64,000 bases of DNA from Streptomyces changanensis (GCF_024600715.1 NZ_CP102332.1:682001-746000), one strand, 5' to 3'. Shown: positions 11,666-20,348, numbered from the stretch's first letter. Translations and numbers: made by a program. The notes: generated from the sequence alone by a model not told the origin.

Positions 11666-12583
11666 ATGAGCTCCCCCACTGGGCCCGCTGGCCTGCCTGT
11701 ACGAATGCCACGCCCCCGTCAGTCCGGGCGGCACCGTCGCCCCGAACCCCTGGCGGCCCCCGAGGGCGCGCCCGCACTCGTCCTCGCCGTTCCCGGCGAG
11801 CCTTCCACCGCCGTGCGCGCGCTGGCGGAAGAGCTGGTGAGCATCGCCCGTTCCGAGCTGCCCGGCCTGCAGGCCGCGATCGGTTTCCTGGACGGGGACG
11901 ACACCGAGTACCTCTCGCTGACGGGCGTTCTGAAGGAGGCCGCGGCGCTCCGCGTGGAGCGGTACGAGCTGGCCAGGGCCGCGGGCCGCGAGGTCGACGA
12001 GCCCGCCGGACCCGCCGCGGTCGTCGTGCCGCTGATGGTCGGCCCGGACGAGGCCCTGACGGTACGCATACGGCAGGCGGTCGTCGACAGCGGCGCCCCC
12101 GCCGAGCTGACGGACGTGCTCGGCCCGCACCCGCTGCTGGCCGAGGCGCTGCACGTGCGGCTCTCCGAGGCGGGGCTGGCCCGTGCGGACCGGGCGCGGC
12201 TCTTCACGGTCGCAACGGCCGCGGACGGCATCGTGCTGGCGACGACGGGCGGTGCCGAGGCGGTCCAGGCGGCCGGGATCACCGGCATGCTGCTGGCGGC
12301 CCGGCTCGCGGTGCCGGTGATGGCGGCGGCGCTGGACGAGGAGGGCTCGGTGGCGGCGGTCGCCGCGCAGCTGCGGGGCTCCGGCTCGGCGCAGCTCGCC
12401 CTGGCGCCGTACCTCGTCGGCCCCGAGCTGGGGGCCGGGCTGCTGGAGGCGGCGGCCGGCGCGGCGGACTGCCCGGTCGCCGAGCCGCTGGGCGCGTACC
12501 CGGCCGTCGGCAAGCTGGTGCTGTCGCAGTACATGACGATGCTCGGCATCGCGCCGCAGCAGGCCGGCACCTCCGTCCGCTGA
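11666..12583 (+). CDS. Sirohydrochlorin chelatase-like (CbiX/CbiK fold) protein
   Basis: 305-aa protein resembling the CbiX/SirB family, which inserts Co or Fe into sirohydrochlorin. The first half has AAVVVPLMVGPDEALTVRIR, matching the conserved 'P-L-F-L-x-x-G' strand of the family but with the metal-ligand His not evident. A second half repeats the fold (LALAPYLVGPELGAGLLEAA). Loss of the ligand His in both halves leaves catalysis doubtful. A TAGCAT box at 11652-11657 lies so near ATG 11666 that the mRNA may be leaderless. No corrin or siroheme genes are adjacent. Confidence 0.7.
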   Translation: MSSPTGPAGLPVRMPRPRQSGRHRRPEPLAAPEGAPALVLAVPGEPSTAVRALAEELVSIARSELPGLQAAIGFLDGDDTEYLSLTGVLKEAAALRVERYELARAAGREVDEPAGPAAVVVPLMVGPDEALTVRIRQAVVDSGAPAELTDVLGPHPLLAEALHVRLSEAGLARADRARLFTVATAADGIVLATTGGAEAVQAAGITGMLLAARLAVPVMAAALDEEGSVAAVAAQLRGSGSAQLALAPYLVGPELGAGLLEAAAGAADCPVAEPLGAYPAVGKLVLSQYMTMLGIAPQQAGTSVR

Positions 12584-12629
12584 CCTCGCCCCGGGCAGCG
12601 GCCCGGGGCGACGGAGGGACCCGTGCGGC

Positions 12630-12664
12630 GAGGGCCCGCACCGCGACAAGCGGTGCGGGCCCTC
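12630..12664 (+). terminator. Strong intrinsic terminator
   Basis: Perfect 15-bp stem GAGGGCCCGCACCGC / GCGGTGCGGGCCCTC with loop GACAA, 46 bp after the chelatase-like stop. No U-tract follows, which is common in actinobacteria. Confidence 0.85.
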
Positions 12665-12818
12665 CGCGCTGGAGCGGGGCCTCTGCACGGGGGCCGGGCC
12701 TCCGCGCCCGAGCGGGGTCTTCGCGCGTGGGGCGATTCCTCCGCGCCTGAGCGGGGCCTCCGTCCGTGGGGCGATTCTTCCGCGCACGGGCGGGGACTCC
12801 CTGCACCGGGTCGAGCCC
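12664..12818. repeat. 39-bp degenerate tandem repeat (about four copies)
   Basis: Two adjacent, well-matched 39-bp units lie at 12702-12740 and 12741-12779. Both hold a central GAGCGGGG and a distal CGTGGGGCGATTC. Weaker flanking units lie at 12664-12701 and 12780-12818. They fill most of the 395-bp gap between the chelatase-like and lactonase genes. Because 39 is a multiple of three, the repeats give repetitive peptides in several frames, but no such ORF has a start with a ribosome site, so it is treated as noncoding. The rest of the gap (12819-12978) is GC-rich with nothing recognised. Confidence 0.75.
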
Positions 12819-12978
12819 CAACGCGTGGTGCGGGCCCTTGCCCGTGAGGCGGGCCTCCGCGCGGGGCCGGCGCCCTGGTGGTGTGGGGCGGGGTCGCCCG
12901 AAGGCCGTGCGGGCAGGGCCCTGTGGAGGCCGTGGACGGGGCCGCGCGGGACCGGGTGAGGCGACCCGGGACGGAGGG

Positions 12979-14088
12979 TCAGGCGAGGACGACGCAGGAG
13001 GCGGCCGGCGCGGGCACGGCGCCCGCGCGGGACGGCACGCCGGTGCGCGGGTCGACGTCGTACCAGGTGACGTCGCCGGAGCGTTCGTGCGCGACGTACA
13101 GCCGCCGCCCCCGCGGGTCGTACACCAGGTCGCGCGGCCAGTGGCCGCCGCCGGAGACCGTGGCGACCGGCCGGGCCCGCTCGCCGTCGCCGTCGAGCTC
13201 CAGGACGGCGAGCGTGTCGTCGCCCCGTACGGCGGCCCACACGAAGCGCCCGTCGGGGCTGACGGCGAGGGCGGACGGGTAGCCGACGCCCGGCGCGCCG
13301 GGTGGCCGCAGACGTACCTCGTCCAGCGGCGTCAGGGCCCCGGTGGAGCCGTTCCAGCGGCACACGGTGAGCGTGGGCGCCAGTTCCGACAGGACGTACA
13401 CGTACGCGCCGGACGGGTGGAAGGCCAGGTGGCGCGGGCCGCTGCCGGGCCGCAGCGCCGTCTCGCCGCGCACGGTGAGCCCGCCCGTGGCCGGGTCCAG
13501 GGCGCAGACGCGCACGGAGTCGGTGCCGAGGTCCACGGTGAGCAGGTGGCGGCCGTCGGGCGCGGGCACCACCTGGTGGGCGTGCGGGGCCGCCTGCCGG
13601 TCCGGGTCGGGGCCGTGGCCCCGGTGGCGGACGAGCCCGGCGACCGGGCCCGGTGTGCCGTCGGCGCCCACGGGCAGCGCGCTGACGCCCCCGGAGCCGT
13701 AGTGCGCGGTCACCAGGTGGCCGGCGGCGTACGCCAGGTGGGTCGGCCCCGCGCCGCCCACGGGTCGGGGGGCGCCGAGGAGCCGGGGCGCCGGACCGGC
13801 GACGTCGAAGGCCGCGACGGCCCCCTCGTCGATCTCGCAGACCGCGTACAGCACGGTGCCGCCGGGGCCGAGGGCGAGGAACGACGGGTCGGCGACCTCC
13901 GCCGCGGAGCCCGTCGGGGTCAGGGCGCCGGTGAAGGGGTCGAGGTGGGCCGCGGTGACGCCGTGGCCGCCCGCGGAGGTGAAGGAGCCGACGAACGCCC
14001 GCCGTGCGCCGCGCGGACCTCCGCCGGCCGCGCCGTCGCCCCCTGTCGCCCCCGCCGTCCCCGTACCGCGATCACCGTGCCGCTCCAC
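12979..14088 (-). CDS. Lactonase-fold seven-bladed beta-propeller (6-phosphogluconolactonase-like)
   Basis: 369-aa protein of the lactonase family (Pgl/YkgB type), whose best-known members hydrolyse 6-phosphogluconolactone. Repeating blade motifs are visible, for example DPSFLALGPGGTVLYAV, THLAYAAGHLVTAHYGSGGV, HAHQVVPAPDGRHLLTVDLG, GPRHLAFHPSGAYVYVLSEL and YPSALAVSPDGRFVWAAVRG. GTG at 14088 is chosen because AAGGGG lies upstream and the fold begins about 30 residues later; a longer in-frame reading has no ribosome site. No signal peptide. No pentose-phosphate genes nearby, so physiological substrate is unknown. Confidence 0.87.
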   Translation of the reverse strand: MERHGDRGTGTAGATGGDGAAGGGPRGARRAFVGSFTSAGGHGVTAAHLDPFTGALTPTGSAAEVADPSFLALGPGGTVLYAVCEIDEGAVAAFDVAGPAPRLLGAPRPVGGAGPTHLAYAAGHLVTAHYGSGGVSALPVGADGTPGPVAGLVRHRGHGPDPDRQAAPHAHQVVPAPDGRHLLTVDLGTDSVRVCALDPATGGLTVRGETALRPGSGPRHLAFHPSGAYVYVLSELAPTLTVCRWNGSTGALTPLDEVRLRPPGAPGVGYPSALAVSPDGRFVWAAVRGDDTLAVLELDGDGERARPVATVSGGGHWPRDLVYDPRGRRLYVAHERSGDVTWYDVDPRTGVPSRAGAVPAPAASCVVLA

Positions 14089-14170
14089 CGCGCCGCCCCT
14101 TCCCCTGGCCGTGACTGGGTTACGGGGCGACGCTAACAGCTCCGGTCTGGACCAACGGCCCGGTAGTGGG

Positions 14171-15763
14171 TCAGGACCCGACCAACGGCGAGCGGGGCGC
14201 GGTGCGCAGCGGCGCGTCGAGCTCGGCGAGCAGCCGCTCCAGGCCGTGCAGGTGCGCCAGTGCCGGTACGGCGCGGGAGGCGCCCGGCCCGTCGCCCGTC
14301 GCCGGTACGGGTACCTCCACCACGTCGGCCACCCGGACCGGTGCGGCGTGCCGGTCGACGGCGGGGTCAGAGGCGGGATCGGCGTGGCGGTCGGCGGCGT
14401 CCCTGGCGCGTTCCCGGGTGAGCAGGGCCTCAACGGCCGCCTCGACCCGCCAGCAGGCCGCGGCCAGCCGGGCGTCGTGCCCGGCGTCCGGGTCGGCGGC
14501 CACGGAGACCAGGCCGCGCACCTCACGGGCGCAGTCGTCGAGCAGCGCGAGGACCTGCCGCGCCCGGGCCCGGCGCCCGCGGAACGGGCTCAGGGGGTGC
14601 ACCAGCGGCGCCAGCGACATCCGTACGCGGGCCAGCAGCGCCTCCAGCTCGGCGGCGTGCGGGGCCGGGTCGGCGGTCGCCGAACCCGCCAGCCGCTCGG
14701 CCGCCTCGGCGGCGCACCGACGCACGCCGTGCAGGGCCCGCTGGATCCAGGCCTCGTTGGTGTCGTGGGTGGTGACCGGCAGCACCAGCGTGACGGCCAG
14801 GGCGGCGAAGAGCGCGCCGACGGCCGTCTCGGCGAGCCGCAGCACGAGCAGGTGCGGGGTGAGCACGCCGAGCAGCCCGTAGAGGAGGCCCGCCATGACC
14901 GTGACGGCGAGCATCATCCAGCTGTACGACACGGGCGCCGTGTAGAAGATGCCGAAGACGCACACGGCGACCAGCGCCGCCGTCGGCGCGGGCGCGCCGT
15001 CCAGCGGCAGCGCCACGGCCAGGCCCGCCACGATGCCGAGGACGGTGCCGAGGACCCGGCGGAAGCCGCGGACCAGGGTCTCGCCGCGCGACGCGGTGTT
15101 GACGAAGATCCACCAAGCGGTGCCGACGGCCCAGTACCAGCGCTCCTCCGAGAGGACCTGGCCCACCGCCAGGGCGAGGCCGCACGCCACGGTCGCCTGC
15201 ACCGCCTGCCGGGTGGTCGGCCGGGCGAGGCCCCGGCCGGGCAGCGGCGCCGGCGCGGCGACGGGCGGGGTGCGCCGTTCGATGGGCCACAGCGCGAACC
15301 GCACGGCGGCGGCGACGGCCAGCGCGATGCCGACGGCGAGGTACAGCTCGGGCAGCTGCGCCGGGGCCGCGTGCAGGAACTGCACCACGAAGTACTGCAT
15401 GAACGCGAAGATCCCGAGCGCGTGGCCGCGAGCGCCCCAGCGCCGGGCGTACGCGCCGCAGAAGACGACGGCGAGGAAGGCCACGTCCCGGTACGGGGAC
15501 AGGTCGTGCAGGGCGGTGGCGAGGGCGAGCGCGGGGAACCCGGCGGCCGGGAGCAGGACGGTCGTGACCCGCTGGGCGCGGACGGTGCCGTCGATGACGG
15601 TGAAGAGCGCGAGCAGCGCGGCGAGGCCGCCGGTGATGGACGCGGTCAGGGACAGTCCGGCCAGTTCGGCGGCGGTGACGGCGAGACCGACGCCGACGAC
15701 GGCACGGGTCGCGTTCCTAAGCCTGAGGTGCCCCGGGTCCGGGGCCACGAAGATCCTCTTCAC
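14171..15763 (-). CDS. FUSC family membrane protein (aromatic-acid exporter type)
   Basis: About 530 aa, with two clusters of membrane helices separated by a hydrophilic segment, as in fusaric-acid-resistance (FUSC)/YccS-type proteins that export aromatic acids. The first helix bundle is about 20-170 (VVGVGLAVTAAELAGLSLTA, LAALLALFTVI and so on) and the second about 230-360 (YWAVGTAWWIFVNTASRGETLVRGFRRVLGTVLG, a family hallmark with conserved W and R). A soluble His/Ala-rich tail follows. GTG at 15763 starts VKRIFVAP; upstream in-frame ATG at 15913 would add 50 low-complexity residues. Ends 82 bp from the start of the lactonase-like gene. Confidence 0.87.
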   Translation of the reverse strand: MKRIFVAPDPGHLRLRNATRAVVGVGLAVTAAELAGLSLTASITGGLAALLALFTVIDGTVRAQRVTTVLLPAAGFPALALATALHDLSPYRDVAFLAVVFCGAYARRWGARGHALGIFAFMQYFVVQFLHAAPAQLPELYLAVGIALAVAAAVRFALWPIERRTPPVAAPAPLPGRGLARPTTRQAVQATVACGLALAVGQVLSEERWYWAVGTAWWIFVNTASRGETLVRGFRRVLGTVLGIVAGLAVALPLDGAPAPTAALVAVCVFGIFYTAPVSYSWMMLAVTVMAGLLYGLLGVLTPHLLVLRLAETAVGALFAALAVTLVLPVTTHDTNEAWIQRALHGVRRCAAEAAERLAGSATADPAPHAAELEALLARVRMSLAPLVHPLSPFRGRRARARQVLALLDDCAREVRGLVSVAADPDAGHDARLAAACWRVEAAVEALLTRERARDAADRHADPASDPAVDRHAAPVRVADVVEVPVPATGDGPGASRAVPALAHLHGLERLLAELDAPLRTAPRSPLVGS

Positions 15764-16067
15764 GACGGTGGTACCGCCCCCCTGTCTTGCTCTCGCCGGC
15801 CCGGAGGCGCCCGGGGGTGGTGGGCGTCCGAAGGCACGACGAAGGCGCCGCGGTCCGGGGCCGGCGTCGTTGCCGTCCGGCGCTGCGCGGCGCCGCTGAT
15901 ACGTGGATGGCACAAGGAAAGCATCCGATGGGGCGTTGGCTCAACACTCGACCGGACGACTGGGCCATTGGTCGCGATCGGGGGCCGGCCTTTCAGCCAG
16001 AAGCGGGCCAACGGACCAGATCCCGCCACTGGCCGGCATGCGTCGGTCGCGACGGTCGTCCCATCCG

Positions 16068-16088
16068 CCCTCCCCTGACGGGGGAGGG
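16068..16088. terminator. Small perfect hairpin
   Basis: CCCTCCCC / GGGGAGGG, 8-bp arms with a 5-nt loop, in the gap upstream of FUSC. It may end transcription of the - strand operon coming from the racemase side. Confidence 0.45.
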
Positions 16089-16156
16089 CCCCGCCCCCTT
16101 CGGCCATCGGACCCACCCTGCCGGGGCCCACTCCGGACCCGGCCGGGGCGGGGCCC

Positions 16157-16186
16157 GGACGGGGCTGGCCTGGACGGGGCTGGCCT
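16157..16186. repeat. 15-bp tandem repeat, two exact copies
   Basis: GGACGGGGCTGGCCT occurs at 16157-16171 and again at 16172-16186, followed by a decayed third copy. No function is suggested. Confidence 0.6.
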
Positions 16187-16348
16187 GGACGGGACGGGGC
16201 CTTCACGGGGCGGGGCCTGGACGGGTCGGGGCCGGACAGGGCGGGCTTGGCCCGGGCACGGCGGGCCCAGGCAGGGCGAGGGGGGAGGCCAGGGCGGTGC
16301 GGGCGGCACGCGTTACCGGGTGACCGGCCCGCACGCCGATCCGGCCGC

Positions 16349-16382
16349 GTGCCGGCCGGCACGTGACGCCCCCGGCCGGCAC
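16349..16382 (-). terminator. Terminator-like hairpin after the racemase-like gene
   Basis: GTGCCGGCCGG / CCGGCCGGCAC, perfect 11-bp arms with a 12-nt loop, 100 bp beyond the stop of the - strand enolase-superfamily gene. Confidence 0.55.
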
Positions 16383-16481
16383 GCCGCGCCCCGCCGGCAA
16401 GCGGCACCACGTCCGGCGCCCGGCGGGCGACGGACCTCACCCCGGCCCGGTACTCCCGTCACCACGGAGCGGGCAGTCGGC

Positions 16482-17579
16482 TCACCCCCGCCCGGGCAGT
16501 TCCGTCAGTCCATGGCCGAGTCCCGGCGTGGTCGGCACGGTGACCAGGCCGGTCTCCGCCGTGGTGGCGAAGGCGGACGGGGCGAGCGGCTCCGCCGCGA
16601 CCAGGAGCGGACCGACGAGGTCGGCGGGGACCGTCGCGTGCGGCAGCGCGGCGGCGAGGTGCGCGGCGGCGAGGGTGGCGACGCCCAGCTCCGGCATGGT
16701 GCCGATCTTCACGGCGAGCCCGGCGGCCTCCGCGATGGCCGCGACCTGGCGGGCGCGGTGGAGCCCGCCCACCTTCAGGATCTTGATGTTGAGGACGTCG
16801 GCGGCGCCCCGGCGCACGATCTCGACCGCGTCGTGCGGGGACTGCACGGACTCGTCCGCCATCACGCGCGGCATGCCCCGGCCGCGCAGGGCCGCCATGC
16901 CGGTGAGGTCCCAGCGGGGCAGCGGCTGTTCGACCAGGTCGAGCCCCGCCTCCGCGAGCCGCGCCACGGTACGGGCGGCGGTGGACGGGTCGTAGCCCTC
17001 GTTGGCGTCGAGGGAGAGCTCGACGTCGTCGGGGACGGCCGCCCGTACGGTGCGCACCAGCTCGAGGTCCCGGTCGGGGTCCTCGCCGCCCTTGACCTTG
17101 AGGTGGGTGAAGCCGCGCGCGGCGTGGTCGGCGGCCTCCTTCGCCATCTCCTCCGGGCCGCCGAGGCCGACGACCCAGGCGGTGGGGACCTCCCGTCGCA
17201 CCAGCCCGCCGAGGAGCAGGTGTACGGGCCACCCGGAGACGCGGCCCGCCAGGTCGTGCAGGGCCAGGTCGAGGGCGGCCTTGGCGAGGTACTGGCCGCG
17301 GATCGCCGCGTCCATGGCGGCGTGGGCCCCGGCGAGGTCGCGCGGGTCGCGGCCGACGAGGGCGGGGGCGACGTGGCCGGTGAGGGCCGCGCGCAGCCCC
17401 TCCAGGGTCTCGCCCGTGTAGGCGGTCATGGGCGAGGCCTCGCCGTAGCCGGTGGCACCGTCGTCGGTGCGCACCTCGACGACGAGGCTGACGAGTTCGG
17501 GGCTGGTCCCGCTGCTGATGGCGAACGGGCGTCGGTAGGGGGCCTGGACGACGTGGCTGCGAATCGAGTCGATCTTCAC
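16482..17579 (-). CDS. Enolase-superfamily racemase/epimerase, MLE subgroup
   Basis: 365-aa enzyme of the muconate-lactonizing subgroup. These enzymes abstract an alpha proton next to a carboxylate using lysines on both faces of a Mg2+ site. All the parts are there: K-x-K at K161/K163, metal ligands D191, E217 (VEQP) and D242 (ADES), and the opposite lysine K266. A lysine on each face favours racemisation or epimerisation (as in N-succinylamino-acid racemase or dipeptide epimerases) over simple dehydration. GTG 17579 follows GGAGGAG. It lies downstream of the regulator gene in the same direction, with a hairpin between. Substrate unknown. Confidence 0.9.
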   Translation of the reverse strand: MKIDSIRSHVVQAPYRRPFAISSGTSPELVSLVVEVRTDDGATGYGEASPMTAYTGETLEGLRAALTGHVAPALVGRDPRDLAGAHAAMDAAIRGQYLAKAALDLALHDLAGRVSGWPVHLLLGGLVRREVPTAWVVGLGGPEEMAKEAADHAARGFTHLKVKGGEDPDRDLELVRTVRAAVPDDVELSLDANEGYDPSTAARTVARLAEAGLDLVEQPLPRWDLTGMAALRGRGMPRVMADESVQSPHDAVEIVRRGAADVLNIKILKVGGLHRARQVAAIAEAAGLAVKIGTMPELGVATLAAAHLAAALPHATVPADLVGPLLVAAEPLAPSAFATTAETGLVTVPTTPGLGHGLTELPGRG

Positions 17580-17634
17580 GCGGCTCCTCCGGGTAGCGGC
17601 CCCGCCCGTGGTCGGCGTGGGCCTGGGGCGATGT

Positions 17635-17679
17635 CCCGCCGGCGGGACCGGGAACCGGGGGCCCGGTCCCGTCGGCGGG
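17635..17679 (-). terminator. Long hairpin between regulator and racemase-like genes
   Basis: An 18-bp stem (17635-17652 with 17662-17679) with one G-T wobble and a 9-nt loop, in the 264-bp gap between the two - strand genes. It would end or attenuate the regulator transcript, or partly uncouple the racemase gene from it. Confidence 0.6.
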
Positions 17680-17843
17680 GCACCTGCCTGGGGGTGTCGT
17701 ACCGGTCGGGACGGAGGGGAACGAGTCGGACCGATCGGGCCCGGCACGCCACGAGCCCGACGCCGACCGCCCCGGCACACGCGACCGACGCCACCCGACC
17801 CGGCGCCACCCGCCCCGACCTGACCTGACCGGCAAGCCACCCC

Positions 17844-19073
17844 CTAGATACTGACGCGGTAGACCGTGGGCGGCCTGCCCGTCCTGCCCTCCTGCAGGCT
17901 GCCGACGGGGACGGCCACGCCCGCCCTCTCCAGCCGCTTGAGGATGCGCCGTGCGGTGCGCTGCTGGACGGCGAGGTGCTCGGCGACGCGGTGGGCGGTG
18001 ATGCCCGGCTCGGCCCCGGCGGCGACGAGTTCCCGCAGCCGCTCCAGCGTCCGCGGGTCGAGCCCGACGCGCCGGGCCAGCAGCCCGGTGCTCTCGGATG
18101 CCCCGGCCGGGGCGTCGTCCCCGGCCTCGTGGACGATGACGATGTCGACGTCGTCCTTCATGCAGACGACCCCGGCGACCGGGCCGACCGAGCGGGCCCG
18201 GTTCACCGCCCGCCGGGCCAGTGCCTCCGCCTCCGCGGCGGTGCGGCCCAGGCCGAACCCGACGTGGGCGGCGCCGTGCCGGGCGGCCAGCCCGTCGAGG
18301 AACGGCAGTCGGGTGAACTGGTCCGTGGCCTTCTCCAGCGCACCGCGCGTGGTCACCGCGAGGCGGCTGCCGTCGGGCAGCCCGGCGAGGCTGGCGCCCA
18401 GGACGGCGAGGTCGGCGGCGAGGTCGTCGTCGCCCGCCGGCAGGTCCACGATCCCCAGCGCCACCTGCGCGTCGTCGCTGTGCGCGCCGGCCGTGGCGAG
18501 CACGAGGGCCTGGAGGGTGGCGCGTATGGAGTGCCGCGACGGTGCGAGCCGCACCGTGTGGACACGGTGCTCCAACTGGTGGAAGGCCGATCCGAGGCAG
18601 GTGAGGGCGACCGTCGCGCCGTGCCGGTCGTGCGCGGCGAGGTGGAAGTCGACCAGGTCCGCCGAGGTGAGGCCGGGCCGGTACGGCAGGACGCGGACGT
18701 GCTCCGTGGGCAGCTTCGCCTCGATGAGCGTCTCGGTCACGTCGGCCCGGCCGAGCGTGTCGATGGAGATCCGCGACACGTCGTGCCCCAGCCGGAGCAG
18801 CTCGACGAGCGCCCGCAGCAGGGTGGCGCCGCTGTACGGCACGTACATGGCGGGCCGGTCGACCAGCCCGGCGCGGGCGGCGAGCGTGTGCGGGACCACG
18901 CCGGTGAAGAGGAGGGCGTCCGCGCTGCCGGCCCCGTCGCGCACGACGTCGCAGGTCTCGTCCTCGTGCCGGTACGGCAGGGCCCGCAACCGGGCGGCCC
19001 CGTTGTCCGCGGCGACCGCGACGACCCGGTCCACCAGGTCCTCGGGCCCTATCACGCCGACCGTGAGCGCCAT
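17844..19073 (-). CDS. Two-domain transcriptional regulator with C-terminal winged helix
   Basis: 409-aa cytosolic protein of a family I do not recognise. The last 55 residues form a winged helix-turn-helix (ITAHRVAEHLAVQQRTARRILKRLERAGVAVPV, then GRPPTVYRVSI). The N-terminal half looks like an alpha/beta sensor domain. Residues about 240-310 contain GFGLGRTAAEAEALARRAVNRAR, reminiscent of the GGDEF-like modules of PucR/CdaR regulators or of GTP cyclohydrolase III; this is inference. ATG 19073 follows GGAG. Its promoter region is shared with the divergent aminotransferase gene and holds operator A. It is the only regulator in the 16-28 kb cluster, so it is the best candidate to bind the four dyads. 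Confidence 0.75.
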   Translation of the reverse strand: MALTVGVIGPEDLVDRVVAVAADNGAARLRALPYRHEDETCDVVRDGAGSADALLFTGVVPHTLAARAGLVDRPAMYVPYSGATLLRALVELLRLGHDVSRISIDTLGRADVTETLIEAKLPTEHVRVLPYRPGLTSADLVDFHLAAHDRHGATVALTCLGSAFHQLEHRVHTVRLAPSRHSIRATLQALVLATAGAHSDDAQVALGIVDLPAGDDDLAADLAVLGASLAGLPDGSRLAVTTRGALEKATDQFTRLPFLDGLAARHGAAHVGFGLGRTAAEAEALARRAVNRARSVGPVAGVVCMKDDVDIVIVHEAGDDAPAGASESTGLLARRVGLDPRTLERLRELVAAGAEPGITAHRVAEHLAVQQRTARRILKRLERAGVAVPVGSLQEGRTGRPPTVYRVSI

Positions 19074-19128
19074 CGGCCGGTCTCCGTTCCTCTTCCGCAG
19101 TCGTGCGGGGGTGCTTTCCGTGGGGTTG

Positions 19129-19174
19129 TTGACGCCCGTCCGTGGGGGTCCTAATTTCGGCCCAGACCACAACG
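19129..19174 (+). promoter_or_regulatory. Aminotransferase promoter with operator A
   Basis: Promoter TTGACG (19129-19134), 17-bp spacer, TAATTT (19152-19157). Operator A at 19153-19174 overlaps the -10: left arm AATTTCGG, 6-bp spacer, degenerate right arm CCACAACG. It is the weakest of the four sites. It lies between the divergent regulator and DegT genes, so it can serve both. Confidence 0.65.
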
Positions 19175-19202
19175 GCGTCTCTGGCGGAAGGATAGTGACC
19201 CG

Positions 19203-20348
19203 ATGCCCGAACGGGAAATCCCCTTGCCCACGGTGCTCGACCCGCGCGGCAGGACCATCGGCGCCGAGGAGCGGGAGGCGGTGCTGCGGGTCCTGGACTC
19301 CGGGGTGCTGTGCAGCGCGTTCGGTCAGGAGGCGAGGTCGCTGGAGGCGGAGATGGCCCGGCTGTACGGGCGTTCCCACGCCGTGGCGTGCTCCTCCGGC
19401 ACGGCGGCCCTGCACCTGGCGATGGTGGCGTGCGGGGTGGGACCGGGCGACGAGGTGGTGACGACGCCCATCTCCGACTTCGGCACGGTCGCCCCCGTCC
19501 TCGCGCTGGGGGCCCGTCCGGTCTTCGCGGACGTGCTCGCGGGGGACGGCAACCTCGACCCGGACGCGGTCCGGGCGGCGATCACGCCGCGCACCAAGGC
19601 GGTCGTCGCCGTCCACCTCTTCGGCGGCGCCGCGGACGTCCGGCGGTTGCGGGAGGTCTGCGACCGGCACGGCCTGCCACTGGTGGAGGACTGCGCGCAG
19701 GCGTGGCTGGCGGAGGACGGCGCGGGGCGGCTGCTCGGCACCGTCGGCGACGTCGCCTGCTTCAGCCTGCAGCAGTTCAAGCACATCACCACCGGCGACG
19801 GCGGTCTGGTGACGGCGGACGACCCGGGGCTCGCCCGCCGGATGCGGCTGTTCATGGACAAGGGCTGGGACCGCTCCGAGGGCCGCGTCCACCGGGAGAC
19901 GGGGCTCAACTACCGCATGCCGGAGCTGGTCGCGGCCGTGGGGCGGGCGCAGCTCGCCAAGGTGGCCGACGTCGTCCGGGCGCGCCGCGAGAGCGCCGGC
20001 CGGCTGGTCGCGGCGCTCGACGGGCTGGAGGGGGTGGCCCTCGCCGGCCGGCCGGCGGGGCACGCGTGGTGGATGGTCCCGCTGCTGGTCGAGGACAACG
20101 CCCGCTGGGCCGAGGCCCTGGGCGACGAGGGCGTGCCGGCCCTGCCCGGCTACCTGGAGCGCCCGTTGTACGCGAATCCGGCCGTGCCCGGTGGCGAGCG
20201 GGGGCTGTGTCCGCGCGCCGAGGAGCTGATCGACCGGACGCTGCTGGCGCTGCCGTGGACCGAGGGGTACACGGAGGCACACGTGGACCGGATCGCCCGC
20301 GCCCTGCACCGGGTGCACGCGCTGCACCACGGGGCCGCGCCCGTGTGA
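19203..20348 (+). CDS. DegT/DnrJ/EryC1-type PLP aminotransferase
   Basis: 381-aa fold-type I PLP enzyme of the sugar aminotransferase/dehydratase family. The PLP lysine is K193 in QQFKHITTGDGG; D163 (VEDCAQA) pairs with the pyridine nitrogen; SSGTAAL at 64-70 binds the phosphate. Most relatives aminate keto-sugars, and some make amino sugars or scyllo-inosamine. ATG at 19203 follows GGAAGGA. It is divergent from the regulator, with operator A over its -10, so it is expected to be repressed until inducer is present. A catabolic context for this family is less usual than a biosynthetic one. Confidence 0.93.
   Translation: MPEREIPLPTVLDPRGRTIGAEEREAVLRVLDSGVLCSAFGQEARSLEAEMARLYGRSHAVACSSGTAALHLAMVACGVGPGDEVVTTPISDFGTVAPVLALGARPVFADVLAGDGNLDPDAVRAAITPRTKAVVAVHLFGGAADVRRLREVCDRHGLPLVEDCAQAWLAEDGAGRLLGTVGDVACFSLQQFKHITTGDGGLVTADDPGLARRMRLFMDKGWDRSEGRVHRETGLNYRMPELVAAVGRAQLAKVADVVRARRESAGRLVAALDGLEGVALAGRPAGHAWWMVPLLVEDNARWAEALGDEGVPALPGYLERPLYANPAVPGGERGLCPRAEELIDRTLLALPWTEGYTEAHVDRIARALHRVHALHHGAAPV

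Larger units (their letters stand above)
15764..16481. other. 718-bp intergenic region with hairpins and a short repeat
   Basis: Lies between the starts of the FUSC gene and the 3' end of the racemase-like gene, both on the - strand. It should hold the FUSC promoter, but no convincing -35/-10 pair was found. It contains two hairpins (16068-16088, 16349-16382) and a 15-bp tandem repeat (16157-16186). Forward ORFs across it are GC-driven and have no ribosome site. Confidence 0.6.

Noticed and set aside
12623..12847. ORF with a repeated 13-residue unit (GDSSAPERGLR type)
   Set aside because: No ribosome site; the peptide repeat follows directly from the 39-bp DNA repeat and begins inside a terminator hairpin.
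17580..17843. Looked for a fifth regulon dyad before the racemase-like gene
   Set aside because: Only GC-rich partial matches; no arm pair with the CGG-N6-CCG core.
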